Shown here: positions 1 to 7,069 of the stretch, one piece after another
How positions within the stretch are numbered: the first letter of the stretch is position 1
How the letters are laid out: every line of letters begins with the position of its first letter
DNA from: Chloroflexota bacterium
GTDB taxonomy: Bacteria; Chloroflexota; Anaerolineae; UBA3071
Assembly (NCBI GenBank): GCA_014383605.1
Contig: JACNHM010000315.1
Span: 1-8,523 of the forward strand
Direction: 5' to 3'
DNA: 8,523 bases
Made by a program: the position numbers and the translations under genes
Notes under the pieces: model-generated
Told to the model about the DNA's origin: nothing
Database searches by the model: none
Seen by the model: only the letters and a program-made list of their open reading frames with translations

Positions 1-49
1 CCGGACTGCCAAGTCCGGCAGAAAGGCGGTGGACTTGGCAGTCCACCGC
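1..49. repeat. Nested palindromic element of two related hairpins
   Basis: Two perfect inverted repeats stand side by side. The first has arms CCGGACT (1-7) and AGTCCGG (12-18) around the loop GCCA. The second has 10-base arms, GCGGTGGACT (26-35) and AGTCCACCGC (40-49), around TGGC. The 14-base core at 3-16 (GGACTGCCAAGTCC) is the exact reverse complement of 31-44, so the two hairpins are inverted copies of one unit and could also fold into one long hairpin. The design resembles dispersed intergenic palindromic repeats (REP/BIME-like). It also lies in the leader expected from the promoter at 72-100, so it could act in the RNA. It may continue past the left edge. The structure is certain; its identity as a genome-wide repeat is inferred. 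Confidence 0.7.
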
Positions 50-71
50 GAGCTTCTTGGATCTACTGAGT

Positions 72-100
72 ATTGTAAAACAGAATGCCTGAATTGTCAA
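72..100 (-). promoter_or_regulatory. Sigma-70-type promoter pointing out of the left edge
   Basis: On the minus strand a perfect -35 TTGACA (95-100) is followed by exactly 17 bases and the -10 TACAAT (72-77, one mismatch to TATAAT). Transcription would start near position 65 and run left out of the window through the palindromic element at 1-49. No start codon is visible before the edge, so the target gene lies outside. It is downstream of the nucleotidase terminator, which fits an independent transcription unit. Confidence 0.7.
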
Positions 101-120
101 ACTGCCCACTGTGGGCAGTT
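100..120. promoter_or_regulatory. Perfect inverted repeat touching the -35 box (operator candidate)
   Basis: The arms AACTGCCCAC (100-109) and GTGGGCAGTT (111-120) are perfectly complementary around a single central base. The inner end overlaps the first base of the -35 hexamer at 95-100, where a dimeric regulator could repress or activate the minus-strand promoter. As RNA it could fold as a 9-bp stem with a 3-base loop, but no T run follows it on either strand, so a terminator is less likely. The regulator is unknown. Confidence 0.5.
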
Positions 121-207
121 CTGAGGTGCAGGGAGAGGCCAAAGTCATCTTGCGACAGATACACCCTGGACAGAGCTTGTGGGTTCAAGACCGACACGCA
201 AGCAAGG

Positions 208-244
208 AAGAAGCCATCGAGACCTCAGATCTCGATGGCTTCTT
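208..244 (-). terminator. Hairpin terminator of the triple-nucleotidase gene
   Basis: A perfect 15-bp stem, AAGAAGCCATCGAGA (208-222) with TCTCGATGGCTTCTT (230-244), encloses a 7-base loop. It begins 25 bases after the stop codon at 270-272 on the minus strand. The minus-strand transcript leaves the stem with TTCTT followed by CCTTGCTT, so the U-rich tail is present but interrupted. Position and stem length make intrinsic termination of the minus-strand gene likely. Rho-assisted ending or 3'-end protection is the alternative. The stretch 121-207 beyond it shows nothing recognisable. Confidence 0.7.
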
Positions 245-269
245 GTGAGTTGCCTGGCGGCGGAAAGGG

Positions 270-3200
270 TCAGTTGGTGGTTTGGAACACCAGCCGGCCT
301 TCCACTGCGGGTGAGATGGCGCCCATGGCCGTGATGTAGGCGATGACCGCATCGCGCACGTAGTACTGCGTGTCGGCCACGATCTGGTCCAACGGCCACA
401 AGGTCACACCGTCGTCGTTGAAGTTGCAGGAGCCGGCAGCGACGTAGTTGACGCTGGACACGTTGTAGGTGGTGTCGGCATCAGCGAAGTCCACCGGCGT
501 GCCGTCGATGACCAGCGACACCACGTTGTTGCCGTCGGGCTCGGCGGGATATGTGTCGTTATAGGTGATCACATTGCCGGCGTCGGTGTCCAGCATACAC
601 GTGGTGTAGTGCGAGTAGCCACCCCAGCGCGGATCCGCGGCGCCCTGGTACTTGTAGTACCAGTAGTTGCGGTAGCCGCGCTCGAGAACGGCCTTGATCT
701 GCGGCCCGTTCATCTGCATGACCAGCAGCGAGTTCTCGTAGGGCATCAGCGTGTACATGTCCTGGACGGTCAGCGTGACCGGATTGGCGTCCGTGGCCTC
801 GTCGGCTACCTTCTTGTTGCTCATCGCTCCGGAGAGATGGAAGTCCACGGGTATGCCGTTGGTAGTGAGCTCATACACGGCGGCATCCGCCTGCACGTTG
901 GCGCCCGTGGTCTCCTCGGTGTAGGCCTCCAGCGCGTCGAGCGGGGCGGTGGTCTGTCCGATCTCCGTCTGGGTGTAGTTGGCCAACTCAGCCTCGAAGG
1001 GGGCCAGGAAGGCCAGCATGCCGGCGTCCATGCTCACATCGGCAGAGTCGAGCAGGTACCCTTCCCGGAACACGACGTCATAGCCGCCGGCGCCGTTGCC
1101 GGCCAGGCCCACATTCACCTTGCCGAGGTACTGGGCATAGGCTGCCGTCTGGGCGATCAAGGTCCCGTCCGGGTTGAGATCGGAGGTGACCATCACGGCC
1201 GGGTCCAGCTTGTCGTGACTGTGCCCACCGATGATCACGTCGATGCCCGGGATCTGCTGGGCGATGAACTTGTCCTTGTCCGTGCTGTCCTTGTACACAT
1301 CGTAGCCGATGTGATTGAGGGCAATCAGCAGATCGGGGTCCTCGGTGGCCTGGATCTGCGGCACCATCGCCGCGGCAGTGGCCGTGGCCTCGTAGAAGGT
1401 CAGGCCGGGGATGTTGCTGGGCAGCTCGTAGATGGGGACCTCGGGGTTGGTCAGCCCGAAGATGGCTATCTTGACGCCATCAACGTCCAGTGTGATGTAG
1501 TCCTGCACGTTTTCGTTGATGAAGCCGTAGCTGCCGTCGTCATCCAGGTTGGCGCTGCCCAGGATGGGGAAGTCCGCCTGTCCCAGCATGGTGGCGAAGG
1601 TATCCCGCCCGAAGTTGAACTCGTGGTTGCCCAGCGTCATGGCGTCGTACCCCAGCATGTTCATGCCTGCGGCGATGGGGTTGGGGGTGGCGTTGCGGAA
1701 GTACTGGGCGAAGGCGTTACCCTGGAAGGTATCGCCGTCATCCAACAGGATGGTGTTGGGGTTCTTGGCCCGCTCCGCGGCGATGTGTGAAGCCAGGAAG
1801 ACCAACCCCTGCGGGGCGCCGCGGTAGTACTCCTCAGGCCAGCGGCCATGCGTATCGTTGGTGTGCAGGATGGAGACCAGCTTGTCCATCTTGACGATGC
1901 GCCCTTCGACCTGGTGGTCGATGGGGCCCACGGTGGCGTTGTACATCTGGATGTACTCGTTGGCACCTTCCTGCATGTCGTAGTAGGTGTCCCAACGGTT
2001 GGCGCCCTCGGCGAAGGTAGTCCAGCCATCGCCGCCCGGCGCCAGGAAGTTGTTGGTCACCACCCGGTAGGTGCGATCGGGATCAAGCGGCTCGCCGCCG
2101 ACCATGGCGCCGTAGGCTCCCCAGTCAGTGGGCGCGTCGCAGCCGCAATCGTTGTACCAGTACCATGTAGCACCGGAGGTGGGCATGATGCCCTTGTACA
2201 GGTTGGCGGACTGATCCAGGAGGGTCTGGATCTGCTCTCCGGTCAGATCCATGAGGAACAAGGTGTTGGCAAAGGGCAGGACGTTGAAGGTATGGCCCCA
2301 GGTGATCTCGAAGGGCAACGGCGCGCCCGCCGGGATCTCGATATCGGCGCGCAAGCCGCCGGGGTTGGTGAAGGCGATCTCCACTGACCCGTTGACCTCG
2401 CCGTCGTCGTACTGGTCGGCTTTCCAGAGCATGCTGTCGGCCACCAGGTTGCCCATGTTGGACTCGGCGTTGTAGTCCCGCACCAGGCTGACGTTGGTGG
2501 TGCCTATCGGTTGCTCGACGATCGGCGCCACGATGTCGGCCCAGTAGGCCACGCGCGCCTCCACATCGGGGTCGGCAGGCAGCGAGTTGTTGATGGTGAT
2601 CAGCTCGTAGTCTTGGAGCTGCAGCGACTTGGTCTCTGGATCGACGATCACATCGGCCCGGCCCAGCCAGCGGCCGTAGTAGCCGGCCTCGATGATGGCG
2701 GTATCGCCAACCCATAGGGGGTCGTAGAGGGGCTGATGCTGGTGGCCACCGATCATCAGGTCCACCGGCTTGCCGGCGTCAATCAGTTCTTGGGCCACGG
2801 TCTGCAGACCCTTGTAGGGACCACTATTGTCGGTGCCCATGTGGGCCACGACGATGAGGGCATCAGCCTGGGCCATGACCTCGTCGTAGTAGTGCAGGAT
2901 CGTCTCCGTCAGGTCCTTGAAGACCAGGCCGTCGGTCGTGCCCATGAGGGTGACCTGCGGCGTCTCGTCGGTGTCCAGGCCGATGACGCCGATGTTCACC
3001 CCGCCCTTGTCCAGGATGACGTAGGGCAGAACCCAGTCGGCATGATCCCACTCGGTGCCTTCCAGCACGATGTTGGCGCCCAGCCAGGGGAAGTCGGACT
3101 GGGCCGTGCGCTGCGCCAGTACGTCCTGGCCCTTGTCGAACTCGTGGTTGCCGTAGGCGGCCACGTCGTAGCCCAGCATGTTGTAGACGTCGATGGCGCT

Positions 3201-5447
3201 CTCGCCCAGCAGCAGCTGCGAGATGGGCGCCGCCCCCAGATAGACGTCGCCGGCGTCGGCGAGAAGCACCCGATCGGCTCCGACTTCGTCCCGCACTCCG
3301 TTGATCACGCTGGCCATGTAGGCCGACCCGCCGCGGCCGCGGTAGTCCGTCTCCAGGTAGCCGTGGAAGTCATTGGTGTGCAGGATGGTGAGCGGGAAGA
3401 TCTCGGTCGCCCGCGGCTGCTCGTCTATCAGCGGCTCAATGGGGTTGTCCACCGTAGTGCCCTGTGCTTCCGTCCAGTCAATGGTCGGCTGTCGCCATTG
3501 AATGCCCGTGTCGTAGGCGAAGGGGTCCTGCACGCCGAACAGATAGCCATCGCCGCCGGCGTACATGAAGTCGTTGACCAGGACGTGGTAGGTGGCGTTC
3601 ATATCCAGCGGCGAGCCGTCGGACAGGGTCACCGAGTCAACGATCTGCTGGCCATCGGCGTAGGTGTAGGTGTAGGAGAAGCCGGCCACCGCGCCACCAC
3701 AGCATTCCAGGTTCTCCACCAACTGCGCCCCGGTAATGGCGCAGTCCACGATGCGGTTCTCGAAAGGCAGCACGCCGACGATATCGCCCACAGTGATGTC
3801 CCCGGCGTCAATGGCGGCGCGGAAGCCACCCCAGTTGCTGATGGCAAAGTCGGCCGTGCCGTAAGCCCACAGCCAGGAGTCCATGATGTAATTCAGTTGC
3901 TTCCATGATCTCCTGGGCATGCCCGTTTCCGTGTAGCCGATGACCTGACCCATGACCTCGTCGGTCTTTCCCTGCCAGTAGGTCACGATGCCCTCAACCT
4001 GAGCATCGGGCAGCACCGGGTTGCCCTCGTCGGTCACGTACTCGTTGGGGATGACCTCCTGGGTGAAGTCCATCACGTCGTAGGTCAGAGGGTCCAGCAC
4101 CAGCCAGGTCTTGCCGTAGGCCCGCATGGCCCAGTAGGCCGAGATGATGAGCGTGCCGTTAGCCTGCCCGACGAAGTTCTCGTGGCAGTGCCCGCCTTGC
4201 ATCAGAGCGATGTCCAGATCGCCCACGGCCTCTGCCAGCGTCGCCAGTTCCCCGGTGCAGACGTGGCCGTTGACGATAATCAAGTCTGCACCCTCGGCCC
4301 GCATCTTGGGCACCTCGCGGCGCAGGGCCTCCTCGTAGTCGCCGAAGTCCAGGTCGGTGATGTTCTTAGGATGAGTGGTCCAGGGTGTGCTGGTGGTGCT
4401 CAGGCCGATGATTCCCACGTCCACGCCATTGACTTGCTTGATCACGTAAGGCGTGGCGAAGTCGGCCAGATTGGTGGTGTCTTTGTAGTAGATGTTGGCA
4501 GCCAGGAAGGGGAAGTCTGCTTCCGCCAGTCGCTCGTTCAGAGCGTCGCGGCCGAAGTCGAACTCGTGGTTGCCGATGGCCGCGGCGTCGTAGCCCATGG
4601 CGTTCATCACTTCCACCATCGGCTTGCCCTCGAACCAGGTGGAGATAGAAGGCCCTGTCCACATGTCGCCGCCGCTGAGCAGCAGGAAGCCATCGCCTTC
4701 CGGCGCGTAGCCTTCATTCTGGGTCAGGCGGCCCATGAGGTTGGCCGCCCCGCCCTCAGTGAGGGGCGACCCATAGGCCTGATAGGTTTCCAGCCAGCCG
4801 TGTTCGTCGTTGGTGTGGAGGATGGTCATCTCCACCGGCGGGGTGTAGGTGACCTCCAGCAGGGGATAGGGCGGCCCGGCCGACTCCTGGCTGAACTCCG
4901 AGGCGATGAACGTATATTGCACCCTGTTCTTGTCGGCAGCGCTAAACATCAGGCCGAAGTTGCTGGCCGGGTCGTTGACCCAAGATTGCGCCAGGTCGGT
5001 CACGTCCAGCGTCACCTGTCTGTTGACACCATCCAGCGTCATCATCGCCGCGGCGGTGGTGTCCGCTGCCGCTGCCGTGTTCCAGGTCACGGTTTCATCC
5101 CATGGCCCCAACACCTTGTAGGCTGACAGATCAAGCCTGCTGCCGTTGGTGCGGTAGGTGGCATACAGTTTCAGCCTGGCCTCGTGCACCCGGGCGTATT
5201 GGGGGATGGATGAGATGTCGAATTGTGCCAGCCCTTTCATCACGTCAGACTGGCGCACGCTGAAATTGAAGGCGTTGCCGTAGCTGGTGTCCGGCGCCCA
5301 GGCGTTGATGAACGTGTCCATGTCGGCCAGGAAGGTCTCTGTCGTCATCCTGTCTATCTGCCTCTCCACCGCAGCGACAGGTAATGCCGATGCCAGCAGA
5401 ACCAGCAAGGCAACGAGGCTCACGATCGTGAGGAATCGCTTTTTCAT
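270..5447 (-). CDS. Secreted DNRLRE protein with three tandem 5'-nucleotidase / nucleotide phosphoesterase modules
   Basis: This 1725-residue protein probably hydrolyses extracellular nucleotides, releasing phosphate and nucleosides. Residues 1-26 are a signal peptide (MKKR, hydrophobic core, cleavage after VAA). About 30-203 is a DNRLRE domain. Three UshA/CpdB/YfkN-type units follow at about 206-650, 686-1185 and 1191-1725. Each has the whole metallophosphoesterase set: unit 1 D214/H216, D261, N293/H294, H395, H420/H422; unit 2 D693/H695, D734, N767/H768, H869, H902/H904; unit 3 D1198/H1200, D1239, N1274/H1275, H1379, H1409/H1411. Unit 2 has a canonical C-terminal domain (ESNMGNLVADS at 995-1005, NPGGLRADI at 1028-1036). 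Units 1 and 3 diverge there. An upstream in-frame ATG at 5522 is rejected because the start at 5447 has AAGGAGAC 7 bases ahead and opens the signal peptide. No transmembrane, LPXTG or SLH anchor is seen. Bacillus YfkN, a known relative, has two such units. The family call is firm; substrates are inferred. Confidence 0.93.
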   Translation of the reverse strand: MKKRFLTIVSLVALLVLLASALPVAAVERQIDRMTTETFLADMDTFINAWAPDTSYGNAFNFSVRQSDVMKGLAQFDISSIPQYARVHEARLKLYATYRTNGSRLDLSAYKVLGPWDETVTWNTAAAADTTAAAMMTLDGVNRQVTLDVTDLAQSWVNDPASNFGLMFSAADKNRVQYTFIASEFSQESAGPPYPLLEVTYTPPVEMTILHTNDEHGWLETYQAYGSPLTEGGAANLMGRLTQNEGYAPEGDGFLLLSGGDMWTGPSISTWFEGKPMVEVMNAMGYDAAAIGNHEFDFGRDALNERLAEADFPFLAANIYYKDTTNLADFATPYVIKQVNGVDVGIIGLSTTSTPWTTHPKNITDLDFGDYEEALRREVPKMRAEGADLIIVNGHVCTGELATLAEAVGDLDIALMQGGHCHENFVGQANGTLIISAYWAMRAYGKTWLVLDPLTYDVMDFTQEVIPNEYVTDEGNPVLPDAQVEGIVTYWQGKTDEVMGQVIGYTETGMPRRSWKQLNYIMDSWLWAYGTADFAISNWGGFRAAIDAGDITVGDIVGVLPFENRIVDCAITGAQLVENLECCGGAVAGFSYTYTYADGQQIVDSVTLSDGSPLDMNATYHVLVNDFMYAGGDGYLFGVQDPFAYDTGIQWRQPTIDWTEAQGTTVDNPIEPLIDEQPRATEIFPLTILHTNDFHGYLETDYRGRGGSAYMASVINGVRDEVGADRVLLADAGDVYLGAAPISQLLLGESAIDVYNMLGYDVAAYGNHEFDKGQDVLAQRTAQSDFPWLGANIVLEGTEWDHADWVLPYVILDKGGVNIGVIGLDTDETPQVTLMGTTDGLVFKDLTETILHYYDEVMAQADALIVVAHMGTDNSGPYKGLQTVAQELIDAGKPVDLMIGGHQHQPLYDPLWVGDTAIIEAGYYGRWLGRADVIVDPETKSLQLQDYELITINNSLPADPDVEARVAYWADIVAPIVEQPIGTTNVSLVRDYNAESNMGNLVADSMLWKADQYDDGEVNGSVEIAFTNPGGLRADIEIPAGAPLPFEITWGHTFNVLPFANTLFLMDLTGEQIQTLLDQSANLYKGIMPTSGATWYWYNDCGCDAPTDWGAYGAMVGGEPLDPDRTYRVVTNNFLAPGGDGWTTFAEGANRWDTYYDMQEGANEYIQMYNATVGPIDHQVEGRIVKMDKLVSILHTNDTHGRWPEEYYRGAPQGLVFLASHIAAERAKNPNTILLDDGDTFQGNAFAQYFRNATPNPIAAGMNMLGYDAMTLGNHEFNFGRDTFATMLGQADFPILGSANLDDDGSYGFINENVQDYITLDVDGVKIAIFGLTNPEVPIYELPSNIPGLTFYEATATAAAMVPQIQATEDPDLLIALNHIGYDVYKDSTDKDKFIAQQIPGIDVIIGGHSHDKLDPAVMVTSDLNPDGTLIAQTAAYAQYLGKVNVGLAGNGAGGYDVVFREGYLLDSADVSMDAGMLAFLAPFEAELANYTQTEIGQTTAPLDALEAYTEETTGANVQADAAVYELTTNGIPVDFHLSGAMSNKKVADEATDANPVTLTVQDMYTLMPYENSLLVMQMNGPQIKAVLERGYRNYWYYKYQGAADPRWGGYSHYTTCMLDTDAGNVITYNDTYPAEPDGNNVVSLVIDGTPVDFADADTTYNVSSVNYVAAGSCNFNDDGVTLWPLDQIVADTQYYVRDAVIAYITAMGAISPAVEGRLVFQTTN

Positions 5448-5454
5448 TGGCTTT

Positions 5455-5462
5455 GTCTCCTT
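5455..5462 (-). promoter_or_regulatory. Ribosome binding site that fixes the nucleotidase start
   Basis: The minus strand reads AAGGAGAC, then 7 bases, then the ATG at 5447. This near-consensus Shine-Dalgarno sequence decides the start: the reading frame stays open upstream to an ATG at 5522, but that would put 25 charged and polar residues before an otherwise typical signal peptide. Confidence 0.85.
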
Positions 5463-5464
5463 GA

Positions 5465-5491
5465 AATGAACTGAAGTCGAATGGACTGAAG
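5465..5491 (-). repeat. 15-base tandem repeat just upstream of the ribosome binding site
   Basis: On the minus strand CTTCAGTCCATT and CTTCAGTTCATT (11 of 12 identical) are separated by CGA, giving a 15-base period. The copies sit at 5480-5491 and 5465-5476, only 2 bases before the Shine-Dalgarno sequence. Two equally spaced direct copies could be a binding site for a protein on DNA or RNA, or could arise by chance slippage. No known regulator motif is recognised. Confidence 0.5.
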
Positions 5492-5752
5492 CAATCTCGC
5501 CCGGTGGGCACAGGAGCGCCAATCCTCTCCGAGCGAGCGGTCTCTCCGGCCGCAGCGCCCTGCTGCGACCATGCCGTCAGGTCAGTTGTCCAGCGTGGTG
5601 CGGTGCCATCACCCCCTTTCTGCGCATAGGGTGGTCTGTCGGGTCGGCGTGAAGAAGGCGGACTCAACCATTGCCTGTGCCATCTGGAGTATCATTGCAG
5701 GTGAAGCGAAGCCATCTCGGCCCTTGGGGGGCGCGAGCGGGGAAGCACTCCC

Positions 5753-5781
5753 ATTTTACATCAGAACGGCTCGTTTGTCAA
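5753..5781 (-). promoter_or_regulatory. Sigma-70-type promoter of the nucleotidase gene
   Basis: A perfect minus-strand -35 TTGACA (5776-5781) is followed by a 17-base spacer and the -10 TAAAAT (5753-5758, one mismatch to consensus). Both boxes stand in an AT-richer island inside GC-rich DNA. It lies between the end of the upstream gene and the nucleotidase start, so the nucleotidase can be transcribed separately from the DUF5666-repeat genes. Confidence 0.75.
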
Positions 5782-5815
5782 GATAGACTCGCTTGTTGCG
5801 CTGCTGGAGTCTGGG

Positions 5816-5864
5816 GGCGTGAATCGTTCACGCCGCCTGAGCATGTTTTGCCCTGGCGGCGTGA
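5816..5864 (-). terminator. Competing inverted repeats after the five-repeat DUF5666 gene
   Basis: Three arms are present. On the minus strand TCACGCCGCC (5855-5864) can pair with GGCGGCGTGA (5828-5837) across a 17-base loop. The same middle arm, extended to GGCGTGAA (5827-5834), can instead pair with TTCACGCC (5816-5823) across a 3-base loop. The two hairpins exclude each other. They begin 38 bases after the stop codon at 5903-5905, a place where a transcript end is expected, but no U run follows either hairpin. A Rho-dependent end or 3'-end stabilisation is possible. The structure is certain; termination is inferred. Confidence 0.4.
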
Positions 5865-5902
5865 TCTCTGCGCGGTGCTATGGCGGAGCGGGCGCATTCA
5901 GC

Positions 5903-7066
5903 TTACAGCGGCCATATGCGCTCGGCCCAGATGCTTCCATTGCCCAACATCAGCCCCGTGACGTATACGCGCATCCCTGTCAGGAGGGTGCCCACGATCA
6001 CCGTCCGTTCATGCACGTACACACGGTGGTTGTCCACCAGCCACCAGCCGGATGAACCGGTGGGAGCGGTGTCCAGCGTGCCCTCTATGGCCACGGCGAC
6101 AGGCCGCTCGATGCGGATGCGCCGCGCCCACAGCCGGCCGTCGTCCTCGCGGTAGGCCGTCACCTCTGCCCACATCCCCGGCGCGGCCACGGCCCGACTT
6201 TGGTCTATCAATGTGCTTCCGTTCACCAGCACGGTCGTCTCGTCGGTCTTGGCCACAGGCTCCAACTCGGTGATCATCCATTCCTGAGGCTGTTGGCCGC
6301 TGTGGATGGCGGTGATGAGACCGCCGAATCGCCGCGTGCGATCGTCGTCGGCGGATATGACGAGGATGTGCTGGGCCCACAGTCGCCCGCCAGCCTGGAG
6401 GTAAGCGGTCACTTCGGCGCGGCGTCCCACCTGCGGCTCGCCAGCGACGGTTGTGTCCTCGGTGATCTCCACGGCCACGCCGCTGACGACCCACAGCGTA
6501 GGTCCTATCGCTTCGATGGTGCCTTCGAATTGCACCTGTCCCTCATCACCGATGGCCGGGTAGGTGGTAATTTCCAGCGCTTGCCAGCAATCGGCCTGCC
6601 ATTGGGCGCGCACGCGGGCGGGGACGCCCACTTTGGGTTGCCCTTTGATCACCGTCTCGGGCAGGATACACACCTCCACCCCGCTGACCACCCAGCGCTG
6701 CGTCTCGATGCGCTCGATCAACCCTGTGAACTCGATCACTTCGCCGGGGGCACCGGCGGGACGGTCCACGCGAATCCAGTTGGCCCACAGATTTCCGTCC
6801 GGCTGCCAGGTGGCGGAAACCGTGACCCAGGCGCCCACCTCGGCCTTTCCGGCCTCCTCGATGATCTCGGCGCAGGCACTGACAAAGAGGGTGACGCCCT
6901 GGATGACCCACTTCTTGAGGCCGATGGCCTCGATCATCCCTTCGAATCTCACGGTGCTGCCCTCCGGGGCGTAGGCCGGAGAGGCCAGGGCAGACGAAGA
7001 TGTGAGCAGAAGAAACGCTGCGAGCAGATTGATTGCGATTCCAACAGTGTACCGTCGCTGGTACAT
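5903..7066 (-). CDS. Secreted protein of five DUF5666-like beta repeats
   Basis: This 387-residue protein starts with a signal peptide (MYQRR, hydrophobic stretch at about 8-22, cleavage probably after A28). The rest is five repeats at about 38-102, 109-168, 176-239, 245-322 and 323-387. The shared pattern is F-E/T-G-x-I-E-x-I, then W-V-V-x-G, an E-T-x-V turn, V-G-x-x-A-x-V, and G-x-L-W-A-x-x-I. This matches DUF5666, a small beta-rich domain of unknown function in secreted bacterial proteins. Repeat 2 lacks the usual end and has cysteines C133 and C160; repeat 4 is enlarged by about 13 residues. No catalytic motif or C-terminal anchor is seen. A longer start at 7141 is rejected because GGGAGGA lies just before the ATG at 7066 and the signal peptide begins there. 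It follows the upstream repeat gene by 94 bases, probably in one operon. A binding or scaffold role is only a guess. Confidence 0.82.
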   Translation of the reverse strand: MYQRRYTVGIAINLLAAFLLLTSSSALASPAYAPEGSTVRFEGMIEAIGLKKWVIQGVTLFVSACAEIIEEAGKAEVGAWVTVSATWQPDGNLWANWIRVDRPAGAPGEVIEFTGLIERIETQRWVVSGVEVCILPETVIKGQPKVGVPARVRAQWQADCWQALEITTYPAIGDEGQVQFEGTIEAIGPTLWVVSGVAVEITEDTTVAGEPQVGRRAEVTAYLQAGGRLWAQHILVISADDDRTRRFGGLITAIHSGQQPQEWMITELEPVAKTDETTVLVNGSTLIDQSRAVAAPGMWAEVTAYREDDGRLWARRIRIERPVAVAIEGTLDTAPTGSSGWWLVDNHRVYVHERTVIVGTLLTGMRVYVTGLMLGNGSIWAERIWPL

Positions 7067-7069
7067 GAT

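Larger units (their letters stand above)
5448..5746 (-). promoter_or_regulatory. Long structured 5' leader of the nucleotidase gene
   Basis: The promoter at 5753-5781 predicts a start near 5746, giving an untranslated leader of about 300 bases. It contains a strong hairpin at 5548-5570 on the minus strand (GGTCGCAGC, loop AGGGC, GCTGCGGCC: 9 pairs, one of them G-U), a weaker CACCC/GGGTG stem around 5607-5630, and the 15-base tandem repeat next to the ribosome binding site. A 10-codon frame at 5577-5609 is preceded by AAAGGGGG, but the spacing is too tight to call it a gene. No known riboswitch class fits well. The length and hairpins make cis-regulation plausible but unproven. Confidence 0.4.

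Noticed and set aside
170..200. A tRNA T-arm-like stretch (GGGTTCAAGACC)
   Set aside because: The flanking bases do not form the required stem, and no acceptor, D or anticodon arm is found around it.
609..1790. A 393-codon plus-strand open frame, with others at 2736-3908 and 4182-5126
   Set aside because: These lie antisense to the nucleotidase, whose domains and motifs are unmistakable. Their translations are Val/Gly/His-rich with no family resemblance, as expected for antisense frames in GC-rich DNA.
5448..5522. Upstream ATG at 5522 as the nucleotidase start
   Set aside because: It would put 25 non-hydrophobic residues in front of a complete signal peptide, and it has no good ribosome binding site compared with AAGGAGAC before 5447.
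5577..5609. A 10-codon leader peptide frame preceded by AAAGGGGG
   Set aside because: The purine run is only 2-3 bases from the start codon and the peptide has no run of one amino acid, so attenuation by translation is not supported.
5577..5700. Fluoride-riboswitch-like pieces in the nucleotidase leader (GGCAATGG...TCCGCC and GGTGATGGCACC on the minus strand)
   Set aside because: The spacing between pieces is too long, the conserved GATGG is AATGG, the AACCGCC segment is missing, and the gene is not a fluoride exporter. Chance resemblance is more likely.
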